Assembly (NCBI GenBank): GCA_900540805.1
Contig: UQHL01000008.1
Location: forward strand, 55,504 to 119,503
Direction: 5' to 3'
Source of the DNA: an uncultured Eubacteriales bacterium
GTDB lineage: Bacteria > Bacillota > Clostridia > Christensenellales > Borkfalkiaceae
DNA: 64,000 nucleotides
Shown: positions 7,429 through 15,620 of the stretch, in pieces
How the letters are laid out: every line of letters begins with the position of its first letter
How positions within the stretch are numbered: position 1 is the first letter of the stretch
Made by a program: the position numbers and the translations under genes
The notes under the pieces: generated by a model
Told to the model about the DNA's origin: nothing
What the model saw: the letters and a program-made list of their open reading frames with translations, nothing else
The model's database searches: none

Positions 7429-9078
7429 TCAATTTCTATTTTCCAATTCCTGTAAAACTTCCAAGCCGCCTACAAAGACGATTTTGATTTGTTCCTTCGA
7501 TTCGACCACTATGCACTCTATAATCTGTCGGACGATTCTGTCATCATATTCCATAGGGTGATTTTTCAATCCGTCAAGTATGGTAAATATGTCATCGAGA
7601 CGGGTTTTGACATTCGCGCGCTTTTGTTTCCGTTCCGCTATCTGTGCAAGTTGCTGCTGTAAATTATTCTTTTCATTCATCAGTACCGTTGCTTTCCCTT
7701 CATCAAACGCTTCCAACGTTTCACTCGATACCGCATTCAGCATTGCCTTGAATTCCGCTTCGATTTCCGCGATTCGGATCTGAATATCCAGGCTTTTATC
7801 TTCCGTTTCGCTCATATCCAGTCCCATTCCTATATGGAGCTTTAAGGTCCGCAGCACCTCCGCATTCTGCATCGCCGTTCTTCCGATCGCCTTCATAATC
7901 GCACACTGAAGTACACTCTCCTCTATCGTCGGAGATTTATGGCAGTATTTCTTGCCGTAATCCAGCCGATTGATGCAGCGCCACACGATTTTCTTTTGGC
8001 CTTTCATCGTCCAAGTGCATCTGCGGTACGGAGTTTTACACTCCCCACACACCAGCAGTTCCGTCAACGCATATTTGCTCGAATACTTTCCCTGTTCCGT
8101 CTTTGTTCCTTTCTGTTTGATCTTTGGCTTACTCGTTCTTCTCGCTAACTCCTCCTGCACCAACGCATACTTTTCGCTTGAAATGATTCCCTCATGATTA
8201 TTTTCCACATAAAATTTTACTCGCTCGCCGTTATTTAGCCGTACCTTCTTTGAAATACAATCCTCTATATACGTTTTGTTTATAATCCCGTCTCCCTTAT
8301 ATTTTTCATTCTTCAAAATCGACTGTATCGTCGAATAATGCCACTCGGCTTTCCCGCTCGGAGACGGAATCCTCAACTCCTCAAGCTTGTCCTTAATCCC
8401 ACCGATACTGTCTCCCGATAAAAAACTATCGTATATGAACTGTATAACTTGCGCCTGTTCCGGAACAATTTCAGGCCTCCCGTCTTCCCCCTTTCGGAAG
8501 CCAAGAAAATTTTTATAATGGAACGCTACCTTTCCTTCTCTTGCACTCTGTTCTTTACCCCATTTCACATTCGCGCTTATATTTTCCGACTCGCTCTGCG
8601 CTATGCTGCCGTATATCGTGATATAGAACTCCGCACCGGGTTGCGTACTGTGGATGCCCTGTTCTTCAAAAAACACGTCCACTCCCATCTCTTTGAGCTT
8701 TCGGATATACACAAGACAATCTACTGTATTTCTCGCAAATCGGGATATGGATTTTGTAATGATCATATCTACTTTACCCTGTCTGCAAAGCCTGATCATT
8801 TTTTTGAATTCGTCGCGCTTTTTTATACTCGTTCCCGTAATTCCTTTATCTGCGAAGATTCCCGCCAGCGTCCAGTTGGGTTCCGCATTGATTTTTTCGG
8901 TGTAATAATTCTTCTGTGTTTCGTAGCTGTTGAGTTGCTCCTCCTGCTTTGTAGATACGCGACAGTAAGCAACGACTCTCAACTGTTTGTATTTCTCACG
9001 TATCGACTCCTGCGTATTGATCGTCGGGGGAATAACCCGCACTACTCTCGGCGGTCTTATTGATTCCGGTATTTCCAT
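7429..9078 (-). CDS. Large serine recombinase (third of the outer trio)
   Basis: A large serine recombinase of 549 residues. The N-terminal resolvase domain has VVAYCRVSTKQ with the nucleophile at S42, plus the FADKGITGT and SISRFARNTVD motifs. A recombinase domain, a zinc ribbon (CGECKTPYRRC ... CINRLDYGKKYC) and a C-terminal coiled coil follow. The open frame extends upstream, but the ATG at 9076-9078 preceded by GAGGT is the best start. It is intact and should be catalytically competent. It lies just downstream of an accessory recombinase and the split first recombinase, so it probably acted with them to integrate or excise the outer cassette. Its GITGT codons differ from the core used by the inner transposon. 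Confidence 0.9.
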   Translation of the reverse strand: MEIPESIRPPRVVRVIPPTINTQESIREKYKQLRVVAYCRVSTKQEEQLNSYETQKNYYTEKINAEPNWTLAGIFADKGITGTSIKKRDEFKKMIRLCRQGKVDMIITKSISRFARNTVDCLVYIRKLKEMGVDVFFEEQGIHSTQPGAEFYITIYGSIAQSESENISANVKWGKEQSAREGKVAFHYKNFLGFRKGEDGRPEIVPEQAQVIQFIYDSFLSGDSIGGIKDKLEELRIPSPSGKAEWHYSTIQSILKNEKYKGDGIINKTYIEDCISKKVRLNNGERVKFYVENNHEGIISSEKYALVQEELARRTSKPKIKQKGTKTEQGKYSSKYALTELLVCGECKTPYRRCTWTMKGQKKIVWRCINRLDYGKKYCHKSPTIEESVLQCAIMKAIGRTAMQNAEVLRTLKLHIGMGLDMSETEDKSLDIQIRIAEIEAEFKAMLNAVSSETLEAFDEGKATVLMNEKNNLQQQLAQIAERKQKRANVKTRLDDIFTILDGLKNHPMEYDDRIVRQIIECIVVESKEQIKIVFVGGLEVLQELENRN

Positions 9079-9085
9079 ATTATCA

Positions 9086-9943
9086 TTAACCTCTATGTCT
9101 GATTTCCTGTTTATTTTCGAGCACGATCCCGATCCTTCCGTCTGTGTACATCCGTATCTCATCCACCGTCCTCTCTAACAGCTCCGACGAAAACTTTTTC
9201 AAAGGAGCGGCTGTCTTAAAAATATCTTTTACCCGCTGCGCTTTACCGAGCACAGAATCAAATTCAGCATATTTCAGCGATGCATACTCGATTATTTTTT
9301 CTCTTACCGTGTCACGGTTGATCTGAATGCTGTCTAATAACCTTGCTATTTCATTATTCAGCCGTCGCAGTTCTATGCTCGGCTCGGGGGCCTTTTCCGG
9401 CGGTATATCTATGCGGTCGGGATCGGCTATCAATTCGTTCATCACTTCCGTCAGTTCTTCTATCAGACTTTCATCCGTTTTCCCGATATTCGTCTTACAA
9501 TTCGGCGTCAGACATTTCCACCAGACTGCCGTCTTTCGACGGTTATCGGCCTTTCGACGCAGCATACCGCTGCAGTTCGGACAACGTACGGGGATCGTTA
9601 TTTGAAAGATATCCGCTTGCCGCTCCAAGTCCTTTTGCAAATATTTTTCATCTTTTAGTGTTTGAATCGCTTCGTAAGTTTTCCGATCGATTAAAGCGGG
9701 ATATTTTTCATTGCCCATATATCGCTGATCGCTCAATAATCGCATAATCCTTGATTTATTCCATCCGACCACGCCGGGCATATATTCAATCTGCCTTTCA
9801 TTCAGCCGTTCCGACAGCTTCAATAGAGAGTTCCCTTCGAGGTATGCCTTATAAATTTCTTTCATTACCTCCGATTCCGTCGGATGAAATACAAGTTTTC
9901 CTTCCGTATAACGGTATCCGAACAGGATGTTCCTTATTTTCAT
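9086..9943 (-). CDS. Accessory recombinase subunit lacking the resolvase catalytic domain
   Basis: The 285-residue protein starts directly with the recombinase (DNA-binding) domain (ILFGYRYTEGKLVFHP), then has a zinc ribbon (CPNCSGMLRR ... CLTPNCKTN) and a C-terminal helical coiled coil. There is no Y-x-R-x-S catalytic segment at all. It is not simply truncated: its ATG overlaps the stop of the preceding recombinase by four bases (ATGA), with the spacing of a coupled operon. In such recombinase trios the middle protein commonly lacks the catalytic domain and is thought to help site recognition or directionality. That role is inference here. Confidence 0.8.
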   Translation of the reverse strand: MKIRNILFGYRYTEGKLVFHPTESEVMKEIYKAYLEGNSLLKLSERLNERQIEYMPGVVGWNKSRIMRLLSDQRYMGNEKYPALIDRKTYEAIQTLKDEKYLQKDLERQADIFQITIPVRCPNCSGMLRRKADNRRKTAVWWKCLTPNCKTNIGKTDESLIEELTEVMNELIADPDRIDIPPEKAPEPSIELRRLNNEIARLLDSIQINRDTVREKIIEYASLKYAEFDSVLGKAQRVKDIFKTAAPLKKFSSELLERTVDEIRMYTDGRIGIVLENKQEIRHRG

Positions 9944-11319
9944 GCCGTCTTACACCGTCCTTTTTCTTTGATTTCTTCGGTCAGTTTCAATCCGCCGATT
10001 AAACAGAACGTCAATTTCGTGCTGTCCTCTACGATGATTTTTTCTACGATTTGACTGAACAGATCGCTGTCGAACTCACTTCTCGGCTGATATTCTTTCA
10101 TGATTTCGTTCAGCGTTTTTAACTCATCGAGCAGCATATCGGTTTCATCCTCGGTGAGCTTTTTGCGGCGTTCGCTTCTCAAAGCGGTGATTTTGTTCCC
10201 GATTTCTGATGTCTGCTGCGTATATTCCGTTACTCCCATTACCCCGCTTGTATGCAACCGCGTGATCACATGATTTTTGGCACTTAAATCCGCGATTGCC
10301 TTGTCGATTTCCTGTATTCTTTCTCCGTTTTCGCTCGTTCGGCTTTGCAGATATTCAAGCCTTTGAATTGTCTCCTCTATTATCTGCTGTCGGTGTGCTT
10401 TGAGCTTATACGTCATCACCGTAAACGTTTCATACGCCATATCCTCACGCACTCGTCGGCTTTTACATTTGCCGGCTTGTACCGCAAGCAACGCACAATT
10501 CCAATATGCTTTTTGATTTATGGTTTGTCGACGAAACGCTCTTCCGCATTCCGGGCAACGCATCCGTCCTGTCAATGCATATACTTTTACTCCGCCTCTA
10601 TCTTCACGCCTGGACAATATCAATTCCTGTACCGATATGTACTTTTCTTTACTGATTATCGCCGGGCAATACTGTTCTACGTAATATTTTGTCTTTTCTC
10701 CCTTATTTCTTTTCTGTTTATATGGCAGACTTTCAGTCATATATGTTTTCTCAAGCACTGCGTCACCCATATATTTTTCGTTTCTCAAAATATAATCGAT
10801 TGCCGTCATATGCCATACGCAATACCCTCTTCGTCTTGGTTGTTCTTCCTCGTTCAACAGGCTTGCTATCGCCTGTTTTCCCATACCTTGCAGGAACAGA
10901 TCAAATATCCTCCGAATTATTATCGCTTCCGCTTCGCATACCACTAGCTGTTTATTTTCCAACTTATATCCATAAGGCGGATTCGAGCAAACGAATGCTC
11001 CGTTTTCCATTTTTTTCTGTATTCCCCAACGTAAATTCCCCGATATGGCCGCGCTTTCCTGTTGCGCCGTCATACCGGGGAATGTTACAATCATTTCCAG
11101 ATTCAGTTGGTTTGTGTCAATACCTTGTTCTTCGAAATACACGCTCACTCCCTGTTCCTTCAGCAGGCGAAGCATGATAAGCATTTCTTCTGTATTTCGA
11201 GCTAAGCGTGAGACGGACTTTGTTATGATTCGGTCTATTTTTCCTTTCTTACAGTCCCTCAAAAGACGGTTTAATTCGTCTCGCTTTTCCATTTCCGTGC
11301 CCGTTATCCCTTCGTCCGC
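9940..11319 (-). pseudogene. Large serine recombinase, C-terminal part (gene split by the inner transposon)
   Basis: The frame is open from the core at 11310-11319 and carries GITGTEMEKRDELNRLL, then KSVSRLARNTEEM, the recombinase domain, a zinc ribbon (CPECGRAFRRQ) and a coiled coil. The Y-x-R-x-S start is missing; it lies at 30526-30709. Joining the two parts through the shared 10-bp core gives one uninterrupted recombinase of about 517 residues reading DIYADEGITGTEM across the joint. The longest ATG-initiated piece left in place (450 residues, from 11292) would lack the catalytic serine. Downstream it overlaps the accessory recombinase by four bases. Confidence 0.9.
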
Positions 11320-11340
11320 GTAAGTACTTTATGGGGTACA
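11310..11340 (+). other. Attachment site at the integrase end of the transposon
   Basis: Core CTTCGTCCGC (11310-11319), eight bases, then the inverted-repeat arm TTTATGGGGTACA (11328-11340). The outer side is recombinase coding sequence. The integrase stop codon is only about 55 bp from the core. Confidence 0.88.
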
Positions 11341-11373
11341 CAGTAATTACGTGGAGCGTATTTTGTTGTTTTG

Positions 11374-12996
11374 TTATAAAACCGAGTCGATATCGACTTT
11401 GTAAACAAGCTGTATTAGCCGCGGCGCGCCGTTCGGCGGCTCTTTCTCACCGATGATGATTTTGTCGAACAATTCCAGCATCATTTCGCGCGTTATTACC
11501 GTTACGTCAAGATACTTCTTAATGCGGCTCATAAATTCGTCGATATTTTCCCGCATGTCTTTTGCGTTTCTCAGTTCCGCTTCGAATCCGGAAACTTCCT
11601 TCCGCAAATTCTCCTGTTCGGCAAGGTAGCGGTCGATAAATTTCATACAAAGTTCTTCGGGCATCTTCCCTAAAAGTTTATCTTCGTATGCCTTGCTCAT
11701 CAGATCGTCCAGCGCGGCGATTCTCGCTCTTTTCATCTTTATTGCCTTTGCCGTTTCTTTATCCGACTGTTCGGCAAGCATCGCGTTCCGTCTGATAAAT
11801 CTTTTACGAATACCCTCTTCGTCCTCGGCTACGATTTTCGCTTTCGCTCGTATATCGTCGAGTATGATTTTATGAATCACGTCCCCGTTGATATAATGCT
11901 TCGTGCATTTATCCGCGCCGTATCGGTTTCGCAATCCGCATTCATAAGTAACGAGATGCTTCTTACGCCTACCGCCGACAGTTTTATGATATTCCATCGT
12001 TGCGCCGCACGTCGAACATCGCATAATTCCCGAAAGCGCGGGCGTTACCCGCTCTTTCGTTATCTTACCCGTACTCGCCGTAGCCTCAAGTTCTTTTACC
12101 TTATTCCACAGTTCGCGGCTTATAATCGGCTCGTGATTATTCGGAATAATGACTTGCTCTTCCTTAGGAACTTTTACGACCTTCTTATTTTTGTAAGAAA
12201 TATGCTTCACTCTCTGCTGAACCAGATCTCCGACGTAAAGTTGCTGCGCCAATATACCTCTGACGGCCGCGGGTGACCAAAAATTATGCCCCTCGCCCGT
12301 AACCTTTTTCCCGAACTTGCGCTCGGCATACACGGCAGGAGATGAAATCCCGTCCGCCTGCAAATCCAGAGCAATCCGATACGCACTTTCGCCTTTGGCT
12401 CGCCGTTCGAAAATCCGCCTTACCACCTGCGCCGCTTCTTCGTCTATAATCGGCGTATGATTTTTATCGTCTTTTCTCACGTAACCGTAAGGCGCTTTCG
12501 AAGCAAGATATTTTCCCGCTTGCGCGCAGGAATATTTTACCGCTCGGATTTTTTTGCTCGTATTCGCCGAATGCCATTCGTTAAAAACGTTCATAATCGG
12601 CATCATATCCATTGCCGACGTATCTTTGCTCGCAGTGTCGATTCTGTCCTCTATCGCGATAAATCTTATCCCGAACGACGGAAAAACATAATCGATATAC
12701 TGTCCGACAAGAATATAATTTCTGCCGAAACGAGACAAATCTTTTACTACAATCGTATTGATTTCTCCCTCTTTCGCGTCGTCAAGCAACCGCTTTACTC
12801 CGGGGCGATCGAAATTCGTTCCCGAATAGCCGTCGTCGACATATACGTCTTTTATCTCCCAGCCTTTTTCTTTTACGTATTTCGTTACGAGTATTTTCTG
12901 ATTCTCGATAGAAAGCGATTCTCCTGCGCGCTCGTCGTCGCGGCTTAATCTCAAATAAATGCCTGCTATGTAATTTTTATTCCGCTTAGGTTCCAT
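11374..12996 (-). CDS. TnpX/TndX-like large serine recombinase, integrase of the inner transposon
   Basis: 540 residues. The resolvase domain carries AGIYLRLSRDDERAGES with the nucleophile at S18, then VDDGYSGTNFDRPG and KDLSRFGRNYILVG. Next come a recombinase domain, a zinc ribbon (MRCSTCGATMEYH ... CGLRNRYGADKC), a coiled coil and a C-terminal DUF4368-like tail (DEFMSRIKKYLDVTVITREM). These features and the length match TnpX (Tn4451) and TndX (Tn5397), which excise and insert elements at GA dinucleotides. The gene is immediately inside one end of the 19.2-kb element, whose rebuilt joint has a central GA, so this enzyme is very likely its mover. The start ATG has GGGAGG six bases upstream. 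Confidence 0.93.
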   Translation of the reverse strand: MEPKRNKNYIAGIYLRLSRDDERAGESLSIENQKILVTKYVKEKGWEIKDVYVDDGYSGTNFDRPGVKRLLDDAKEGEINTIVVKDLSRFGRNYILVGQYIDYVFPSFGIRFIAIEDRIDTASKDTSAMDMMPIMNVFNEWHSANTSKKIRAVKYSCAQAGKYLASKAPYGYVRKDDKNHTPIIDEEAAQVVRRIFERRAKGESAYRIALDLQADGISSPAVYAERKFGKKVTGEGHNFWSPAAVRGILAQQLYVGDLVQQRVKHISYKNKKVVKVPKEEQVIIPNNHEPIISRELWNKVKELEATASTGKITKERVTPALSGIMRCSTCGATMEYHKTVGGRRKKHLVTYECGLRNRYGADKCTKHYINGDVIHKIILDDIRAKAKIVAEDEEGIRKRFIRRNAMLAEQSDKETAKAIKMKRARIAALDDLMSKAYEDKLLGKMPEELCMKFIDRYLAEQENLRKEVSGFEAELRNAKDMRENIDEFMSRIKKYLDVTVITREMMLELFDKIIIGEKEPPNGAPRLIQLVYKVDIDSVL

Positions 12997-13037
12997 GTTT
13001 TACCTCCCGAACCGAAGCAATTTTTTCACTTGCCTTT

Positions 13038-13066
13038 ATTTTACCATATTTTTCGTAATAGCTCAA
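13038..13066 (-). promoter_or_regulatory. Promoter of the TnpX-like integrase gene
   Basis: Minus strand: TTGAGC (13061-13066), a 17-bp spacer, TAAAAT (13038-13043), about 40 bp before the integrase ATG. It overlaps the 3' end of the small upstream gene. Confidence 0.65.
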
Positions 13067-13071
13067 GCTGT

Positions 13072-13284
13072 TCATACCTCGCATCCTCCTTTAATTTTTC
13101 TTGATTTCAACATTTCCTCATACGCCTCCCTTTCCGCTAAAACGATTAGCGTATCGTGTATATTTTTCTTTCCGATAAAATAACTCTCCACCAAATAATC
13201 TGCCCCTTTGATACTCATCTTTACACTCGTTTTCGGTGCGGACAAGTATCCGATATCGTTTACTTCCTTCTTATTTCTCGCCAC
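13072..13284 (-). CDS. Small protein of mobilizable elements, unknown function
   Basis: The 70-residue protein begins with GTG (13282-13284) preceded by AGAGG. It reads as a compact, charged alpha/beta protein (NDIGYLSAPKTSVKM, YLVESYFIGKKNIHDTLI) with no signal peptide or membrane segment. Its place between the mobilization genes and the integrase is where such elements often keep a small excision or regulatory protein, but nothing in the sequence identifies one. The end is close to the integrase promoter, so regulation of the integrase is possible. Confidence 0.6.
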   Translation of the reverse strand: MARNKKEVNDIGYLSAPKTSVKMSIKGADYLVESYFIGKKNIHDTLIVLAEREAYEEMLKSRKIKGGCEV

Positions 13285-13485
13285 TTTTCCTCTCTTAATT
13301 TCTTATTTGTTGTCTTTTCCGTTCTACCCTTATCCTGTAAAACCCCTTCTGCTTTTCGCCGTTACACCCTTTATTACTTACTCCGCAATATCATTCCGGC
13401 TAACTCTATATACCGTATTGCCCCTTTGTGCGTCGGCTCCGGCGATTGAAAGCAACATCACTTTCAATCGTCGGATTGTTCGTTT

Positions 13486-14130
13486 TTATCTCAACAGTAA
13501 AATTGCAGTCAAGATTCCCTGCGCAATCAATAATACCGGCGTCAGCCAGAAAAAGAATTTCCGAAAGCCTCGCTCGTAATAGATTTCTTCTTTCGCTTTA
13601 TCCACCTCTTTTTCGAGACTTTGCACCTTTTTCTTAAGTTCTTTCGTGTGAGCATCGATTACTTCGGCGGCATCGTCCGCGGCAAGCGCGATTCTCTCTT
13701 TTAATAACTCTGTCGCCTCGTCAGTCGCCTTTGCCATAGTTGTACTTACTTGCCGCTGTATTTCCGTTACCGTTTCCGTTATCCTTTGAAGCGTTATCCG
13801 CAGGCTCGACAGCAAGTTCCGATTGTCCTCTTTCATATCTTTCGTCAGCTGCTCTACGTCTTCTTTCAGCCTCCTCACGAGCGCGTCGTTCGTCCATTCT
13901 ACGCTCCTCACTTGCTGCGTCAAGTCCTCCACCCGCGCATTCAGCCGCGAAATTAAGGCGTTGCATTTCTCGTTCGATACCGCTAAGGCTTGCTCTAATA
14001 ATGCTTCCCGCGTTTCCGCCGTCAACCGTTTTACCTCTTCGCACAGTTCGATTGCCGACGGATTTTCCCTCAAATCCACTTCTTCGTCCGATATACGCTC
14101 CGGACTTCTGCCTGTAATTCTGTTCTCCAA
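13486..14130 (-). CDS. MobB-like coiled-coil protein with C-terminal membrane helix
   Basis: 214 residues: acidic N-terminus, a long coiled coil (VKRLTAETREALLEQAL ... VQSLEKEVDKAKEEI), then one C-terminal transmembrane segment (FFFWLTPVLLIAQGILTAIL). The likely start is TTG (14128-14130) with GGAGG 12 bases upstream. The first 410 bp overlap the 3' part of the relaxase gene in another frame. Overlapping mobB-in-mobA genes are known from ColE1- and RSF1010-type mobilization systems, where MobB stabilises the relaxosome or docks it at the membrane. A similar role here is inferred from topology and position only. Confidence 0.7.
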   Translation of the reverse strand: MENRITGRSPERISDEEVDLRENPSAIELCEEVKRLTAETREALLEQALAVSNEKCNALISRLNARVEDLTQQVRSVEWTNDALVRRLKEDVEQLTKDMKEDNRNLLSSLRITLQRITETVTEIQRQVSTTMAKATDEATELLKERIALAADDAAEVIDAHTKELKKKVQSLEKEVDKAKEEIYYERGFRKFFFWLTPVLLIAQGILTAILLLR

Positions 14131-14863
14131 TTCTTTTGATTACCTCCGTCTTCGTATAATTTTCTCCGAGTTTCGCCCCTCGAACAGGCTTTTGTTTGTT
14201 CGGGTGCAGATAGGAATAATCCTTTCCGTCCCGCGTGATTTTTACGCCGTAACATTCGTCAAGATATTTTTTGAACGCTTCGGGCGATTTCGTTTTCTTT
14301 ACCGCTTCGGCTATGACTTCGCGCAGTTCTTCTTTCCAACTCGTTCCCCCTTTTAATATAATTTTCTTTTCTGCCGCCGTTCGGCTGTTTTTGCCGCGCT
14401 TCCGAAATTCCGTTTCGGTGTACCCGTGTTCTTTTCCGATTCGATTGACTTCGTCTTTCATCGCGGCGTATTCCGCTTTACCGAATTGCAACTTTTTCCC
14501 CGTAATCGGATCAACCGCGTTTACGATAATGTGGCTGTGAACCGTTTCGGTATCCGTGTGCGTTGCGATCACGCATTCGTAATTTTTGAAAAACGCTTCC
14601 GCAACTTCTTCCGCATACGCGTGGGCTTTTTCGGGCGTTACGTTATCTTTCCGCGCGCAAGATAATTTGAAATGGTAGTATTTCCTTTCGTCGAACTTCT
14701 CACCCTTACCGAACCTTTTCGCCGTTTCTTCAAACTGTTTTGCGTAATCTTCGTCCTCGAATAAATTTTTCGCCGACACAAACGCCGCTTTCTTCGGATC
14801 GGTGATATACCTTATCCCGTTTTTCGGTTTCGCCTTGCTCGCACTACATTTAAAAAGCGGCAT
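13721..14863 (-). CDS. MOBP-type relaxase/mobilization protein
   Basis: About 380 residues. The N-terminal relaxase domain has a candidate nicking tyrosine in NGIRYITD (near residue 20) and the metal-binding motif THTDTETVHSH (three histidines near 103-112), followed by IIVNAVDPITGKK. A basic middle region and a low-complexity Arg/Glu then Asn/Gly tail complete it. It would nick oriT and lead transfer of the element using a helper conjugation machine. The ATG (14861-14863) or a GTG three bases earlier overlaps the mobC stop, so translation is coupled. The last 410 bp also encode the N-terminal part of the MobB-like protein. No type IV secretion genes are present, so the element is mobilizable rather than self-transmissible. 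Confidence 0.92.
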   Translation of the reverse strand: MPLFKCSASKAKPKNGIRYITDPKKAAFVSAKNLFEDEDYAKQFEETAKRFGKGEKFDERKYYHFKLSCARKDNVTPEKAHAYAEEVAEAFFKNYECVIATHTDTETVHSHIIVNAVDPITGKKLQFGKAEYAAMKDEVNRIGKEHGYTETEFRKRGKNSRTAAEKKIILKGGTSWKEELREVIAEAVKKTKSPEAFKKYLDECYGVKITRDGKDYSYLHPNKQKPVRGAKLGENYTKTEVIKRIGEQNYRQKSGAYIGRRSGFEGKSVGNRTVRRGKTVDGGNAGSIIRASLSGIEREMQRLNFAAECAGGGLDAASEERRMDERRAREEAERRRRAADERYERGQSELAVEPADNASKDNGNGNGNTAASKYNYGKGD

Positions 14864-15177
14864 CACGCACCGCCTGCGGCAACGGAAATTTTACGGTATA
14901 ATTCCTTCAGGTCGGCGATACAACTTTTTATTTCGCGCTCTGTATCTATCCCGTAATGATTGTTCCTCACAGCCTGATTCAGATTGTTTCCCTGCCGCTT
15001 CAATTCCGCGAGTATCTCGCCGCCGCGCTCTATTACGATAACGGGTTTGTTTATGATAGCACGAACGATGAATTCGCGCATAGTAAGTCCGCTTGCGGAT
15101 ATTGCTTTGTCGATTAAATTCTTCTCGTTTTTGTTCGCCCTAAACGTGTAGGCAAACGGTCTCGTTCTGTTTTCTAT
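14863..15177 (-). CDS. MobC-like relaxosome accessory protein, probable ATA start
   Basis: The coding frame is open well before the first internal ATG (15079-15081). It reads IENRTRPFAYTFRANKNEKN, then LIDKAISASGLTMREFIVR, the N-terminal ribbon-helix-helix region of MobC proteins, which usually begin M-E-N-R. A GGGAGG site lies seven bases before codon ATA (15175-15177), where an ATG would be expected. The protein from ATA is 104 residues; from the internal ATG only 72, lacking half the DNA-binding domain. MobC binds oriT and helps the relaxase. The gene overlaps the relaxase start. Either ATA is used or the start has mutated. Confidence 0.75.
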   Translation of the reverse strand: MENRTRPFAYTFRANKNEKNLIDKAISASGLTMREFIVRAIINKPVIVIERGGEILAELKRQGNNLNQAVRNNHYGIDTEREIKSCIADLKELYRKISVAAGGA

Positions 15178-15620
15178 AACGTTACCTCCCGTAGTTTTTT
15201 AATTAGTTCTATAAATTCCGTTTTACGGCGGGCGATAAAAATTGTAACATGCCATTATTGCTCCTCCTCGTTCTGATTTTCGGGTATAAAAAAGCCGCCG
15301 AAACATTTTACGCTTCAACGACTTTAACCGTATCTGACAACTTTTTTGTCCTATGATGGTCAATCATTCTATTTAATTGCTTTTTATTATATTCCTGAAA
15401 AATTCTCCGTTTTGCAAACTGATTTTATGTTTTTCGTTCGTTATTTTCAAAAGGGTCTTAGGGAAATCTTTTCCCTAACGAGGCGACTTATTAAGTCGGT
15501 ATTTGGCAAGCCAAATACGTTCCTCGCTATTGCGATAATCAACTATTGCAATATCGTTTTCAGGCAAGTTTTCAGCGATTTTTCATTAAAAACCGTGCGT
15601 ATTTCTGTCTGCGCTTAACT
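15178..15620. other. Non-coding gap with candidate oriT hairpins
   Basis: No convincing gene. The part near 15457-15560 has clustered inverted repeats: TTAGGGAAA / TTTCCCTAA, ACTT / AAGT, GTATTTGG / CCAAATAC around CAAG, and ATTGC / GCAAT. They lie directly upstream of mobC and the relaxase, the usual place of a MOBP origin of transfer. The nick site was not identified. Confidence 0.5.

Noticed and set aside
9079..9162. N-terminal extension of the recombinase at 7429
   Set aside because: It overlaps the accessory recombinase and has no recombinase-like sequence; the ATG at 9078 has a ribosome binding site.
11374..12996. The TnpX-like gene as fourth member of the outer recombinase group
   Set aside because: It lies inside the rebuilt insertion ends and belongs to a different subfamily (DUF4368-type tail).
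15346..15618. Plus-strand 90-residue open frame upstream of mobC
   Set aside because: No ribosome binding site, and it coincides with dense inverted repeats; the composition looks non-coding.
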